Notes: generated from the letters alone by a model not told the origin. 64,000 nucleotides of DNA from Bacteroidota bacterium (GCA_037133915.1 JBAXND010000003.1:1-64000), one strand, 5' to 3'. Counted from the stretch's first letter, positions 35,801-44,763 are shown. Translations and numbers: made by a program.

Positions 35801-38800
35801 CGTTTGTTATGATTTGGTAAGCCCGGTACCCTGTCCTTTGGCCGTTTCGGTAACATCTTACATATATGCTGGCAATACGGGCGGCGGAAGCAGTAACATT
35901 GAGAAACTTGGCAATTGCGGCAATCAGATTTCCGGTCCGGGATATTATGCGGGTGGCAGTGGAAGCGGAAGTTATACCCTCGACTTTTTAGGGACTTGTC
36001 CGGCAGTTTCAGTACCTTCCCTTATTTACGCGGGTGGCAGCGCCCCCGGAACCTTTATGTTTGAAAAATTGGGCGCCTGCGGTGCTCAGATAGCCGGACC
36101 GGGATATTATGCCGGCGGAAACAGCGGTGGTGGATTCATGAAAGAGCTTTTAGGTAGCTGCGTTTCTACAAACGCACTATCATATATTTATAATGGCGGT
36201 AATGCCGGTGGCAGCTCAATGGCAGCCAGCCCGAATGCAACGTGTCCTTCGTCACAAACAGCCACCTCCTATATTTATACCGGCGGAAACGGTGACGGTC
36301 ATGCTGTATTGGATTGGCTGGGAACCTGCAGCGCGCTTGTAACTTCTTACATTTACAGCGGTGGTAACAGCGGTGGCAGTATATGCTATGATAAGCTGCA
36401 TCCGGTGGGTTGCGCTCCAGTACTATCTGTGAATTCACTGATTTACTCCGGTGGAAATTCGTCAAATTTACAGATGGCTGAACGTCTTGGAACCTGCCCG
36501 ACGAGTCTTGGTCCGGGATATTATGCCGGCGGCAATGGCGGTGGTGGGTATCTAGCCGAAAAATTGCGGTCTTGTGCAGCCCCGGTATATCAGACAAGTT
36601 TTATATACAAAGGCGGCAACAGCGGTGGAAGTATGATGTACGACATGATCAGTCCAACGCCGTGTGCACCATCCATCTCAGTACAATCAAATGTTTATTC
36701 CGGGGGTAATTCATCTCTGGTTCAATTTGCCGAGTTACTCCGTGCCTGTTTCAGCACTTCACCCGGTCCCGGTTATTATGCCGGTGGTATCAGCGGTGGA
36801 AGCGCCGTGATTAATTTTTATGGTATTTGTTCAAGTACGTCAGTGTTATCGGCCATTTACTCGGGAGGTAATGCAGGTGGTACTAATGTTGCTGAAAAAC
36901 TCGGTGCATGCGGTTCTCAAATTTCAGGACCCGGGTATTACGCCGGCGGCAACAGCGGTGGTGGTATTATGAAAGAACTTCTGGGTAACTGCGTTTCTAC
37001 AAATGCAATATCATATATTTATAATGGTGGTAATGCCGGTGGCAGCAATTTTGCGGCAAGCCCGAATGCAAGCTGTCCTTCATCACAAACTGCGGTATCA
37101 TACATATTTGCGGGTGGCAATGGCGATGGTCATGCCATAGCAGACTGGCTGGGAACCTGCAGTGCACTTGTTACTTCTTATATTTATTCAGGAGGAAGCA
37201 GTGGAGGCGAATTTGCTTATGATAAACTGCATCCTGTGGGTTGTGCACCTGTAGTTTCTGCCAATTCCTTGATTTATACGGGAGGAAATTCTTCTAATAT
37301 TCAGATGGCTGAGGCATTGGGTAGTTGTCCCTCCAGTCTTGGTCCCGGTTATTATGCCGGTGGCAACAGCGGTGGTGGTGACATGGAAGAAAAGCTTAAA
37401 ACCTGCGGTAATCAGCTTCCTTCTGTTGCTGTGTATTTCGGTGGAAATGGTGGCGGCGCGATAACTTATGACATGATTAGCCCAACACCATGTGCACCCG
37501 CACTATCGGTAGTTTCTGCAATCTATGCAGGCGGCAATTCCTCATTGGTTCAGATTGCGGAAGCTCTTCGTGCCTGCATTACAACACCAAGCGGTCCGGG
37601 TTATTATGCGGGTGGTAACGGCGATGGTCATGCAAGTATAGATCTATTTGGAAACTGTATTGTGAATATATTGGCATCCAACATTTATGCGGGAGGAAAT
37701 GCAGGAGGCTCAGTATACAATGAGAAACTTGGAGCCTGTGGTATTCAGATTTCGGGACCGGGCTATTATGCCGGTGGCAATGGCGATGGTCATGTCATGT
37801 TTGATTTGCTTGGTTCATGTGTTACATCATCTCTTACATCCTATATTTATTCAGGTGGTAACGCCGGTGGCAGTGCCGTAGCGGCAAGTCCGAATGCGAA
37901 CTGTCCGTCTTCACAAACAGCCATCTCTTATATTTACTCGGGTGGAAACGGTGACGGACATGCCGTTATTGACTGGCTGGGTACCTGCGGCGCATTGGTT
38001 GCATCTGATATTTATGACGGTGGTAATGGCGGCGGCGGATACACATACGATAAGCTGCATCCGGTAGGTTGTGCTCCGGTGCTATCAACAACTTCGTATA
38101 TCTATGCGGGTGGAAATTCATCGCTGATGCAGATGAAAGAGGCGTTAGGCAACTGCTCGAACAGCATGATGGCTAATTTCTATGCCGGTGGTAATGGCGG
38201 TGGCGGCGATATGGAAGAAAAACTGAATTTATGCGGATCACAACAGCCATCTGTTGCTGTATATTATGGTGGTAATGGTGGTGGTGCAGTTTCGTATGAT
38301 CTCATAAGTCCATCACCTTGTGCACCATCTGTGTCTGTAACTTCTTATATTTATGCCGGCGGCAATTCATCAATTATTCAAATGGCGGAACGCCTGGGTA
38401 ATTGTATGACACAATCAGTGATTTCGGCAATTTATGCAGGTGGCAATGGCGGAGGATATCTAAGTGTTGAGAAACAAGGTAACTGCGGTGTGAATTTTAC
38501 AGCGTCCAATATTTACAATGGTGGCAATTCTAGCCTTATTCAGTCTTTTGAAAAGCTGGGTACCTGCGGTTCTAATTTCGTGTTGACTGCAATATTTGCC
38601 GGAGGCAACGGTGGTGGGGCTCTCATGAAGGAACTTCAAGCAACATGTCTCGCAGCGCAGAATGTTGTCAGCTACATCTATTCGGGCGGCGATGCCGATG
38701 GTAGCGCTCTAACCGAACGTCTCAGCCAGTGCGGTGCAATGCTTTCTTCAGGACCATATCTCGGTGGTAACGCAGGCGGCTCCGTAATGGTAGAAAAACA

Positions 38801-40448
38801 GGGAAGCTGTCCTTCGCCCTTTGTTTCCACTCCAATATTTGCGGGCGGTAACGGTGGTGGACAACTTATGAAAGAACTACTCGGTACATGTCCTGCCGCG
38901 CAAATACTTACATCTGCAATTTATGCCGGTGGTAATGCCGGTGGTTCAATATTTAATCAGGTTTTAGGTGTTTGTAGTTCTGGGTTAGCTAATGCAATCT
39001 ATAACGGTGGTAACGGTGGTGGCGAGTTGATGGTTGAGAAACAGGGAAATTGTTCTGCAGTTTCAGTTCTTTCAGCTATTTACAGCGGTGGTGATGCCGA
39101 TGGCAGCGCTATGATTGAAAAACAGGGAACGTGTAACAATCCATTCGTTGCAACCGCAATATTTAATGGCGGTAATGGTGGTGGTTCGCTGATGAAAGAA
39201 TTACTTGGAACCTGCCCTGCTGCCCAAACGGTAACTTCTTCCATATATGCCGGTGGGAATGAAGATGGCTCTTCTATTGGTGAGAAGCTTGGTCAGTGTG
39301 GTACACAGCAACTTGCTTCTATTTATGCCGGTGGAAACGGAGGCGGTCAGCTTATGGTTGAAAAGCAAGGAAATTGCAGTTCATCGTTTGTATTTACTCA
39401 GATATTTTCAGGCGGTAATGGTGGCGGTGAAACTATGGGCATTCTGCTAGGAACGTGTCCGTTGGCACAAACGGTGGTTTCTTCCATTTACGCTGGAGGT
39501 AACGCCGGTGGCTCGTCCTTCTACCAATTGCTTGGTGCTTGTAGTAATGGCATTGCAAATGCAATGTATAATGGCGGCAGCGGCGGTGGCAGTAAAATGT
39601 ATGAATTGCTTCAGACAGTCAACTGTATTGTGAATACTGCAACTTCATACATCTACTCCGGCGGTGGCGGAAATGGGTCTTGGATGTCTGATCTTCTTAA
39701 GCCTTGCACAAGCAATAATATTATTTCCTACATCTATTCCGGTGGAAGCGGCAGGGGCAATATTATGGTTGAAAAACTTGGAACTTGTGCCGGACAAACA
39801 CCAGTTTTCGTTGCAACGCTCATGTTTGCCGGCGGACAGGGTGCCGTTTCACCGTCCGGTGCATTTAATAACCCGTGTCCCCCAATGGCTCCGCTACCGA
39901 TACAGCTAATTTCATTTACGGCTATGCCCAATGTGGATGTTGTTGACCTGTTCTGGGTAACCGCTACTGAAACAAATAACGATTACTTTACCGTTGAAAA
40001 AACCAAAGATGGTAATACCTTCTCATTTGTATTGCAGCAGGCGGGAGCCGGAAACAGCAATAATACGCTGTACTATAATGGCATTGATTATCAACCATAC
40101 GAAGGTTTATCGTACTACCGCCTGAAACAAACGGATTACGATGGCAGCTTTACGTATTCACCACTTGTTCCGGTTGAGTTCAATAAAGAAAGTGACGAAA
40201 CAGTTACGGTGTATCCGAACCCGGTTATGGATGATGGTATGATTGTGTTCAATGCAAACTCAAATAAATCTGTAGTGCTCAGGGTATATGATGTAGCAGG
40301 AAAGTTGGTAGAATACCATGAACTTAATTTGATTCAGGGCACCAATGCCATAGTGCTGAAAACGGCCAGTTATGCCGAAGGTGTTTACCATATTGTAATC
40401 GATGATAACAACCGACAATTCAAGACGAAGTTCGTACGTCAACGATAA
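32802..40448 (+). CDS. Giant secreted Gly/Asn/Cys repeat protein with T9SS sorting domain
   Basis: A 2548-residue protein from a TTG start; no ATG is in frame upstream. Residues 1-29 are a signal peptide (ending LLLLAQ). Residues 30 to about 2360 are about 85 consecutive repeats of 27-30 residues, consensus IYxGGNGGGxxxxEKxGxC..., each with at least one Cys about 18-20 residues in. Variants such as GGNGDGHA and GGDADGS are acidic and could bind calcium. The C-terminal 185 residues contain the IQLISFTA...ATETNNDYFTVEK domain and a T9SS sorting domain (VYPNPVMDDG). I recognise no named family for the repeat. A Gly-turn beta-solenoid with a Cys ladder, serving as an adhesin or surface layer, is a guess. 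Confidence 0.85.
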   Translation: MKIFIQYILSKRLLFVVLCLFSPLLLLAQYSGGDGQGTASYLAQSSQSCIPVPVTSDIYSGGNGGGYFSVLKQSAQSCAPTVLTSDIYKGGSGSGSIFSELLRACATYTSTSFIYAGGSGSGSMLFEKQGNCSVNFTASNIYNGGDADGSANIEKQGNCSSNFVSTIMFNGGNGGGYLSLEKQGSCPTAVFVATNMFAGGDADGSGIAEAIRNCTGSISLSLIYSGGNGGGGSLFEKLGTCITNVLASAIYTGGNGGGGAILEKQGTCPSSVTVVSGIYLGGNSGGGVLAELLRLCGPVVPSSAIYAGGNGSGSKMVEKQGNCSVNFVATTMFNGGDADGSASLEKQGTCSNPFVVTAIFNGGDGRGNIMIEKQGSCPAAQYVATTMFNGGNGPLNYYGEKISNCGSVSPSAMAYYGGNGGGSLMVEKQGNCTTNSVASLIYNGGNGGGYLMLEKQGSCPAAQTLTSAIYAGGNSGGAMQVTYQSVCGALSAISYIYNGGNSGGGSMLDYLGNCVINSVISAIYKGGNGSGTFVSEKLNACGSQISGPGYYSGGNGDGHVLTELLSNCVTSGTLSYIYSGGNAGGSSVASSPNATCPSSQTALSYIYSGGNGDGHAVTDWLGTCSALVASDIYDGGNGGGGYCFDKLHPVGCAPVLSAVSYIYSGGNSSLMQVFEVLGTCPSAFSAGNYAGGNGGGGAVNERLNQCGNGSTQSYAYLGGSGGGSASYDRISPTPCAASVSVFSDIYDGGNSGGSTFAQILGVCGSLLSANAVYYGGNGGGSAVVDFLGVCGTVFATSNIYAGGNASGSFVFEKLNACGSQISGPGYYAGGNGGGGAIIQLLGVCSSQNVISYIYNGGNAGGSSVAASPNATCPSSQTAVSYIYSGGNGDGHAVLDWLGTCGALITSNIYSGGNSGGGYTYDKLNPAGCAPSPSSVSYIYSGGNSSLLQISEYLGLCPLTVGPGYYAGGNSGGSSVAEKLNLCGTLSQQGAAYKGGNGGGGVCYDLVSPVPCPLAVSVTSYIYAGNTGGGSSNIEKLGNCGNQISGPGYYAGGSGSGSYTLDFLGTCPAVSVPSLIYAGGSAPGTFMFEKLGACGAQIAGPGYYAGGNSGGGFMKELLGSCVSTNALSYIYNGGNAGGSSMAASPNATCPSSQTATSYIYTGGNGDGHAVLDWLGTCSALVTSYIYSGGNSGGSICYDKLHPVGCAPVLSVNSLIYSGGNSSNLQMAERLGTCPTSLGPGYYAGGNGGGGYLAEKLRSCAAPVYQTSFIYKGGNSGGSMMYDMISPTPCAPSISVQSNVYSGGNSSLVQFAELLRACFSTSPGPGYYAGGISGGSAVINFYGICSSTSVLSAIYSGGNAGGTNVAEKLGACGSQISGPGYYAGGNSGGGIMKELLGNCVSTNAISYIYNGGNAGGSNFAASPNASCPSSQTAVSYIFAGGNGDGHAIADWLGTCSALVTSYIYSGGSSGGEFAYDKLHPVGCAPVVSANSLIYTGGNSSNIQMAEALGSCPSSLGPGYYAGGNSGGGDMEEKLKTCGNQLPSVAVYFGGNGGGAITYDMISPTPCAPALSVVSAIYAGGNSSLVQIAEALRACITTPSGPGYYAGGNGDGHASIDLFGNCIVNILASNIYAGGNAGGSVYNEKLGACGIQISGPGYYAGGNGDGHVMFDLLGSCVTSSLTSYIYSGGNAGGSAVAASPNANCPSSQTAISYIYSGGNGDGHAVIDWLGTCGALVASDIYDGGNGGGGYTYDKLHPVGCAPVLSTTSYIYAGGNSSLMQMKEALGNCSNSMMANFYAGGNGGGGDMEEKLNLCGSQQPSVAVYYGGNGGGAVSYDLISPSPCAPSVSVTSYIYAGGNSSIIQMAERLGNCMTQSVISAIYAGGNGGGYLSVEKQGNCGVNFTASNIYNGGNSSLIQSFEKLGTCGSNFVLTAIFAGGNGGGALMKELQATCLAAQNVVSYIYSGGDADGSALTERLSQCGAMLSSGPYLGGNAGGSVMVEKQGSCPSPFVSTPIFAGGNGGGQLMKELLGTCPAAQILTSAIYAGGNAGGSIFNQVLGVCSSGLANAIYNGGNGGGELMVEKQGNCSAVSVLSAIYSGGDADGSAMIEKQGTCNNPFVATAIFNGGNGGGSLMKELLGTCPAAQTVTSSIYAGGNEDGSSIGEKLGQCGTQQLASIYAGGNGGGQLMVEKQGNCSSSFVFTQIFSGGNGGGETMGILLGTCPLAQTVVSSIYAGGNAGGSSFYQLLGACSNGIANAMYNGGSGGGSKMYELLQTVNCIVNTATSYIYSGGGGNGSWMSDLLKPCTSNNIISYIYSGGSGRGNIMVEKLGTCAGQTPVFVATLMFAGGQGAVSPSGAFNNPCPPMAPLPIQLISFTAMPNVDVVDLFWVTATETNNDYFTVEKTKDGNTFSFVLQQAGAGNSNNTLYYNGIDYQPYEGLSYYRLKQTDYDGSFTYSPLVPVEFNKESDETVTVYPNPVMDDGMIVFNANSNKSVVLRVYDVAGKLVEYHELNLIQGTNAIVLKTASYAEGVYHIVIDDNNRQFKTKFVRQR
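32889..39888 (+). repeat. Array of about 85 coding repeats, 78-90 nt each
   Basis: My reading divides the stretch into 85 units beginning [IVMAY][YF]xGG, most 27 or 28 residues. Third codon positions vary widely between units (GGN is spelled with many codon sets), so protein rather than DNA sequence has been conserved. Confidence 0.85.
34368..38512 (+). repeat. Higher-order repeat: five copies of a ten-repeat block
   Basis: The marker unit encoding ASPNATCPSSQT recurs at repeats 21, 31, 41, 51 and 61. Its AG(C/T)CCGAAT word starts at 34572, 35400, 36228, 37059 and 37887, giving periods of 828, 828, 831 and 828 nt. Other unit types (NGDGHAV.DWLGTC, YDKLHPVGCAP, GGNSS) keep the same order within each block. 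Confidence 0.9.
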
Positions 40449-40471
40449 TTTTCTGAAAACTTTTTAGAATG

Positions 40472-40499
40472 CGCCGGCCCAAGAAGTCGGCGTTTTTTT
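40472..40499 (+). terminator. Terminator after the giant repeat gene
   Basis: CGCCG (40472-40476) and CGGCG (40488-40492) form a short GC-rich stem, followed by seven T. Confidence 0.65.
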
Positions 40500-40506
40500 A
40501 TTCATC

Positions 40507-40704
40507 AAAATCCGGCGTTTCGATCCGCCCATTAAGCTTCGGTCACTGAGCTTCGGTCGCTGAGCTTGTCGAAGCGCCGAAGCGCCGAAGCGCTTGCGAT
40601 GTACCCTTCGACAGGCTCAGGGTACGGATTCTTCGGTCGCTGAACTTCGGTCACTAAACTTCGGTCGCTGAGCTTGTCGAAGCGCCGAAGCGCCGAAGCG
40701 CTTG
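40507..40704. repeat. REP-like element, copy 1
   Basis: About 198 nt built from short GC-rich palindromic words: CTTCGGTCGCTGA in tandem, GAGCTTGTCGAAGCGCCGAAG, and a hairpin GTACCCT...AGGGTAC around TTCGACAGGCTC. It opens with AAAATCCGGCGTTTCGATC, exactly as copy 2 does. Base composition is clearly different from flanking AT-rich DNA. Confidence 0.9.
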
Positions 40705-40715
40705 CCATGTAATGT

Positions 40716-41015
40716 TTATTCAATTCTGCCAAATTGCGTGTAATTTTTGGAAAGTTCAGGCAGCCTGTTATTTTCGCTGTTTATCAATGCTTCTTTTTTC
40801 CTACGAGACCAACCTTGCACCTGTTTTTCTCTATAAAAAGCATCATCTATTCTTTGAAATATTTCAATATATACTAATTCAACCGGGAGATGCTTTTTTG
40901 TAAAATTTGAACCTTCTCCTTTTTGATGTTCTTCCAATCTGCGTTCTATGTCTTTTGTACTGCCGGTATAGTATTTACCGTTTGAACATAGTAATATGTA
41001 CATGAATCCCTTCAT
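40716..41015 (-). CDS. Single-domain GIY-YIG nuclease between two REP-like copies
   Basis: A 99-residue protein of the UPF0213/YhbQ-like GIY-YIG type. MYILLCSNGKYYTGST gives the YIL...YTG core, KDIERRLEEH the catalytic Arg helix, and the later Glu in FYREKQVQGWSRRKKEALI the metal ligand. It could cut or nick DNA or structured nucleic acid. The gene lies precisely between two directly repeated REP-like elements, an arrangement reminiscent of REP-associated RAYT transposases, though the enzyme family is different. Confidence 0.9.
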   Translation of the reverse strand: MKGFMYILLCSNGKYYTGSTKDIERRLEEHQKGEGSNFTKKHLPVELVYIEIFQRIDDAFYREKQVQGWSRRKKEALINSENNRLPELSKNYTQFGRIE

Positions 41016-41048
41016 CTCTTTTTTGTTTTCGTTTTTTTTTTAACTTTA

Positions 41049-41222
41049 AAAATCCGGCGTTTCGATCCGCCCACTAAACTTTGGTCGCTGAGCTTCGGTC
41101 GCTGAGCTTGTCGAAGCGCCGAAGCGCTTGCGATGTACCCTTCGACAGGCTCAGGGTACGGATTCTTCGGTCGCTGAACTTCGGTCGCTGAGCTTGTCGA
41201 AGCGCCGAAGCGCCGAAGCGCC
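41049..41222. repeat. REP-like element, copy 2
   Basis: About 174 nt in the same orientation as copy 1, starting with the same AAAATCCGGCGTTTCGATC and ending in the same GCGCCGAAGCGCCGAAGCGC words. It is shorter because it has fewer CTTCGGTCxCTxA units. It ends 3 nt before the stop of the oxidoreductase gene. Confidence 0.9.
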
Positions 41223-41225
41223 CTC

Positions 41226-42749
41226 TTAAAGCTGTGTTTTGAACTTGATTTTGTTGCGGTGGCAGATTACCTGTGCAACATCACGAGCAGATTTTATCGC
41301 CACAGGAAGCCCGCCACCAACCTGTGTCCAGTGACCGGCGTAATAGAAATTCTTCAGCCCGGGAAGTTCCATCTCCACCTGCGACATTTCTACGATGTTC
41401 TTGCCCGGTAACCAACCCTGTACGCTGCCCAACCTGTTTCCAGTATATCGGTGGTAGGTGGCGGGAGTGGCTACGTCGCATTCTTCAACATGGGCTGTTA
41501 TGTCGCCCATTTTTTTATCAAGCAATGCGGTTACTTCGCGTGCAAACGCTTCTTTAACCTCTTTATATTTTTCGCGGTCAGTTTCGCGGAGGTTTATCCA
41601 GTAAGCTGCGTTGGTAGTATAAAAACTTGCCGCCACCACCGTTTTGCCTTCAGGCGCAAGGGTAGGGTCATAGTTATAAATGTGTGCCTCCAGCCGCTCA
41701 TATACTGTGCCATCGGGCGATACCAGATTTTTTTCAAGCGGAAAGCGGAAAAAATGCGGCAGGTTATTTATTGAGCGGTTGATACCCAGGGAAACTAACA
41801 GAACAGAGTAGTAAATTTTATATTTTTCAAGATTATCAAGCTGCAATATTTTTTTATTTACAAACTTTCCTTCGAGTGCCTTGAATAACGTAAAATGCCA
41901 GTCGGCAGCGGAAATCACAATGTCCGCCCTGGTTTGTGTGCCATCGGTGAGCAGCAATCCTTGTGCTGTGCCGTTATCGGTAATTATTTTTTGTACGGCC
42001 TTTCCGTAATGAATTTTTCCGCCAAGAGCCAGATATTTCTCTTCAATTTTTTTTGCAAAAGCGAATGAGCCGCCAAGCGGGTATCCTGCCCCATTACGAT
42101 CATAAAAAGCAAGAGGCATGGTCATCACAAGCAAATGTGTATTCTCCGCATCAAACAAGAGCCGGAAACTCTCTTTCAGAAATGGATTTTGTAATTCTTC
42201 GGCAAACGAAAAATTTGTAATCTTATTCCATCGCATCAAAAAAAACAACATCGGCAGGAATTTAATCATGCCTATTTTTTTATACCAGGGCTGTATCTGA
42301 AGAGCCGTAGTTATTGCCGGTGGTACCTCATATTTTTGAATAGTGCGGATTGATGAAATGAATTTTTTGATGGAGCGTTTATCCTCGGGTGCAATATCCA
42401 GCATATACGCTTCAAGCCGTTTAACGTTGGTATAAAGATGAAATACCCTGTCGCCGTATTTATCTGCATGGTCGCGTGTGCCGATATCGACACGAAGGTC
42501 GTGATTTACAAAACGGATGCTGTCCATATCGAGCAATTCCGACCATAATTTATAGAATGGACTGGCGCTGCCCGAACCCAGCAACCAGTGCAGACAGCCA
42601 TCGAAGGTGTATTCGCCGCGCGTCCAGCTGGTGCATAATCCACCGGGACGATGCTGGGTTTCGTAAATTGTTGTTCCGATGCCGTTCATCTGCAGGTAAC
42701 AACCTGCCGACAAACCTGCAACGCCTGCACCAATAATATCAACCTTCAT
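41226..42749 (-). CDS. FAD-dependent oxidoreductase of the CrtI / retinol saturase family
   Basis: A 507-residue flavoprotein. The N-terminal DIIGAGVAGLSAGCYLQ is the Rossmann FAD-binding motif and HRPGGLCTSW the second conserved segment; near the C-terminus YYAGHWTQVGGGLPVAIKSARDVA is the family's FAD-contacting tail. Members include carotenoid desaturases, carotenoid isomerases and retinol saturases; the substrate is unknown here, and no phytoene synthase is nearby. Neighbouring lipid genes suggest an isoprenoid or fatty substrate, which is an inference. Confidence 0.88.
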   Translation of the reverse strand: MKVDIIGAGVAGLSAGCYLQMNGIGTTIYETQHRPGGLCTSWTRGEYTFDGCLHWLLGSGSASPFYKLWSELLDMDSIRFVNHDLRVDIGTRDHADKYGDRVFHLYTNVKRLEAYMLDIAPEDKRSIKKFISSIRTIQKYEVPPAITTALQIQPWYKKIGMIKFLPMLFFLMRWNKITNFSFAEELQNPFLKESFRLLFDAENTHLLVMTMPLAFYDRNGAGYPLGGSFAFAKKIEEKYLALGGKIHYGKAVQKIITDNGTAQGLLLTDGTQTRADIVISAADWHFTLFKALEGKFVNKKILQLDNLEKYKIYYSVLLVSLGINRSINNLPHFFRFPLEKNLVSPDGTVYERLEAHIYNYDPTLAPEGKTVVAASFYTTNAAYWINLRETDREKYKEVKEAFAREVTALLDKKMGDITAHVEECDVATPATYHRYTGNRLGSVQGWLPGKNIVEMSQVEMELPGLKNFYYAGHWTQVGGGLPVAIKSARDVAQVICHRNKIKFKTQL

Positions 42750-42969
42750 AATTTACGAATGTGTGGAATTTCAAATTCACCGTAGAACTGTTCGCAAAAA
42801 TACGAATTGAATGGCTACAGACAATATTATTCGTGAGACTCGAAATTTTTGGACAGCCTGTTACGATTATAGGGAACATGAATGAAAATTTGTTTGACAG
42901 AAAAAATGATTGAATTTCCGAAATAATGCTTCTCTTTGTACCCTGAAACTCCCTAAATATGCAAATTTC

Positions 42970-44763
42970 ATGATAAATGAACATATAATTCCCATAGTGA
43001 AAGCCAATGCACAAAAATATGGTAATCGGGACGTCTTTCGTTACCGTAATAAAAATACGGGCGAGGTTAATAGTATTGGTTGGACAGCTATGATGCAGCA
43101 GTGTGAGCTCACTTCCATGGCGCTTTTAGACGCCGGTTTCGGTTTTGAATCGAACATCGGAATATACAGTCATAACTGCCCCGACTGGACAACCACCGAC
43201 CTTGCCATATTTGGTATTCGAGGTGTTGTTGTCCCCATTATGGCTACATCAGCAAGGCAGCAAATAAAATATATTATTGATGAAACAGGCATGCAGCTTC
43301 TGTTTGCGGGCAATGAAGAACAACTTGAAATTTCGCTTTGGTTGCTCGATCATTGTGTTTCACTTAACAAAGTAATCGTATTTGATGGCGGTGTTGAAAT
43401 AAAAGATGAACGCATTATTACGCTTAAAACGTATATCAATATTTCCGCAACATCTGATTTGAAAAATCAACTGAAAAAAATTCAGGAAGATTTCCGTGCT
43501 GATGATATGGCAACTATCGTTTACACTTCTGGTACAACAGGCGAAGGCAAAGGGGTAATGCTTGGCATGGAATCTTTCGTAAGCTGTTTCGGATACCACG
43601 ACCAACGCCTGCACTTATACGAAACAGATGTGTCTATTGCTTTTCTTCCACTGAGTCATATTTTTGAACGTACATGGACGCTCTATCTGCTTAGCAAAGG
43701 AGTTATAAACTTTTTTCTTGAAAATCCGCGTCACGTAATTGATGTTTTGCCTATTGTGAAACCTACACTGATGTGTACTGTGCCTCGCTTTTTTGAAAAG
43801 ACATACGAAGGCATTGAAGCCGAAATGCTGAAATGGCCGGCATTCAAAAGAACGATATTTCATTGGGCTACAAAAACAGGAATGCGTCATGCCATGCTGC
43901 TGAGTAAAAAGGAACCTATTCCTGCCGGCCTGAAGATGAAGAATTCCATTGCGGATAAGCTCGTACTTAAAAAACTTCGCTCGGTTTTTGGCGGAAATAT
44001 CCGGATTATGCCCTGCGCGGGTGCTGCTATCAGACCGGGTTTACTGCACTTTTTTCATGGCACAGGATTGTTTGTTAACTACGGATATGGTTGTACCGAA
44101 ACCACGGCAACTGTTGCCTGTTTCAGAGAAGATATCTATGATTTTAATGCTGTGGGAAGTGTTATGCCCGGGGTGTCTGTTAAAATTGGTGCAGGTGATG
44201 AAATAATGATTTCGGGGAAAACCGTTTTCAGAGGCTATTACAAGAAACCTGAAGAAACAGCGGCTTCACTGCGCGATGGATGGTTTATGAGTGGCGATAA
44301 AGGACGGGTTACCGAAGATGGATTTCTGTATATGGACGACAGAATTAAAGATTTATTCAAGACCTCAACAGGCAAATATGTTTCACCACAAAAAATTGAA
44401 TTATTGCTTGGGCAGGATGCATTTGTTGAACAGATAGTGGCCATTGGAGATAAACGTAAATTTGTGAGTGCTGTTATTGTGCCTTCATTTGAAAAATTAA
44501 AAATAAAGGCTGCAGAATTGGGATTGTCAGTTTCCGATATTCCTGAACTTATTAAGTCAAAGGAACTGTATGCGGTAATGGCCGAACGTTTCAATTTGCT
44601 GCAGCAGGAGCTTGCTCCCCATGAGCGGGTAGTTAAGTTTATTTTACTGCCTGAGCTGTTCTCTATTGAGAACGGCATTCTTACGAGCACATTGAAAATC
44701 AAACGAAAAATGGTGAATGAAAAATACGCTGATCTGATAGAGGAAATGTACAGAACGGTTTAG
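42970..44763 (+). CDS. Long-chain fatty acid-CoA ligase (AMP-binding)
   Basis: A 597-residue ANL-superfamily enzyme. The ATP-binding P-loop TIVYTSGTTGEGKGVMLG, FLPLSHIFERTW, YGYGCTETTA and the hinge/adenylation motif DGWFMSGDKGRVTEDGFLYMDD, then DLFKTSTGKYVSPQKIE, are all present. It should activate a long-chain fatty acid to its CoA ester (FadD15/FACS type). The ATG at 42970 fits the family N-terminus; a TTG at 42910 is less likely. It converges on and overlaps the acyltransferase gene by 4 nt. Confidence 0.94.
   Translation: MINEHIIPIVKANAQKYGNRDVFRYRNKNTGEVNSIGWTAMMQQCELTSMALLDAGFGFESNIGIYSHNCPDWTTTDLAIFGIRGVVVPIMATSARQQIKYIIDETGMQLLFAGNEEQLEISLWLLDHCVSLNKVIVFDGGVEIKDERIITLKTYINISATSDLKNQLKKIQEDFRADDMATIVYTSGTTGEGKGVMLGMESFVSCFGYHDQRLHLYETDVSIAFLPLSHIFERTWTLYLLSKGVINFFLENPRHVIDVLPIVKPTLMCTVPRFFEKTYEGIEAEMLKWPAFKRTIFHWATKTGMRHAMLLSKKEPIPAGLKMKNSIADKLVLKKLRSVFGGNIRIMPCAGAAIRPGLLHFFHGTGLFVNYGYGCTETTATVACFREDIYDFNAVGSVMPGVSVKIGAGDEIMISGKTVFRGYYKKPEETAASLRDGWFMSGDKGRVTEDGFLYMDDRIKDLFKTSTGKYVSPQKIELLLGQDAFVEQIVAIGDKRKFVSAVIVPSFEKLKIKAAELGLSVSDIPELIKSKELYAVMAERFNLLQQELAPHERVVKFILLPELFSIENGILTSTLKIKRKMVNEKYADLIEEMYRTV

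Noticed and set aside
32889..39888. Regular 80-nt periodicity resembling a CRISPR or satellite array
   Set aside because: The period lies in one uninterrupted reading frame with a signal peptide and a T9SS tail, and DNA copies differ at third positions; it is a protein repeat.
32802..40448. RTX-type calcium-binding repeat protein
   Set aside because: The RTX nonapeptide GGxGxDxUx is not repeated in tandem; units are 27-30 residues with a Cys, and secretion is by T9SS, not type I.
40532..40732. Open frame across REP copy 1 with a PEPVEG-like translation
   Set aside because: It is the translation of the repeat itself and typical of spurious calls on such elements.
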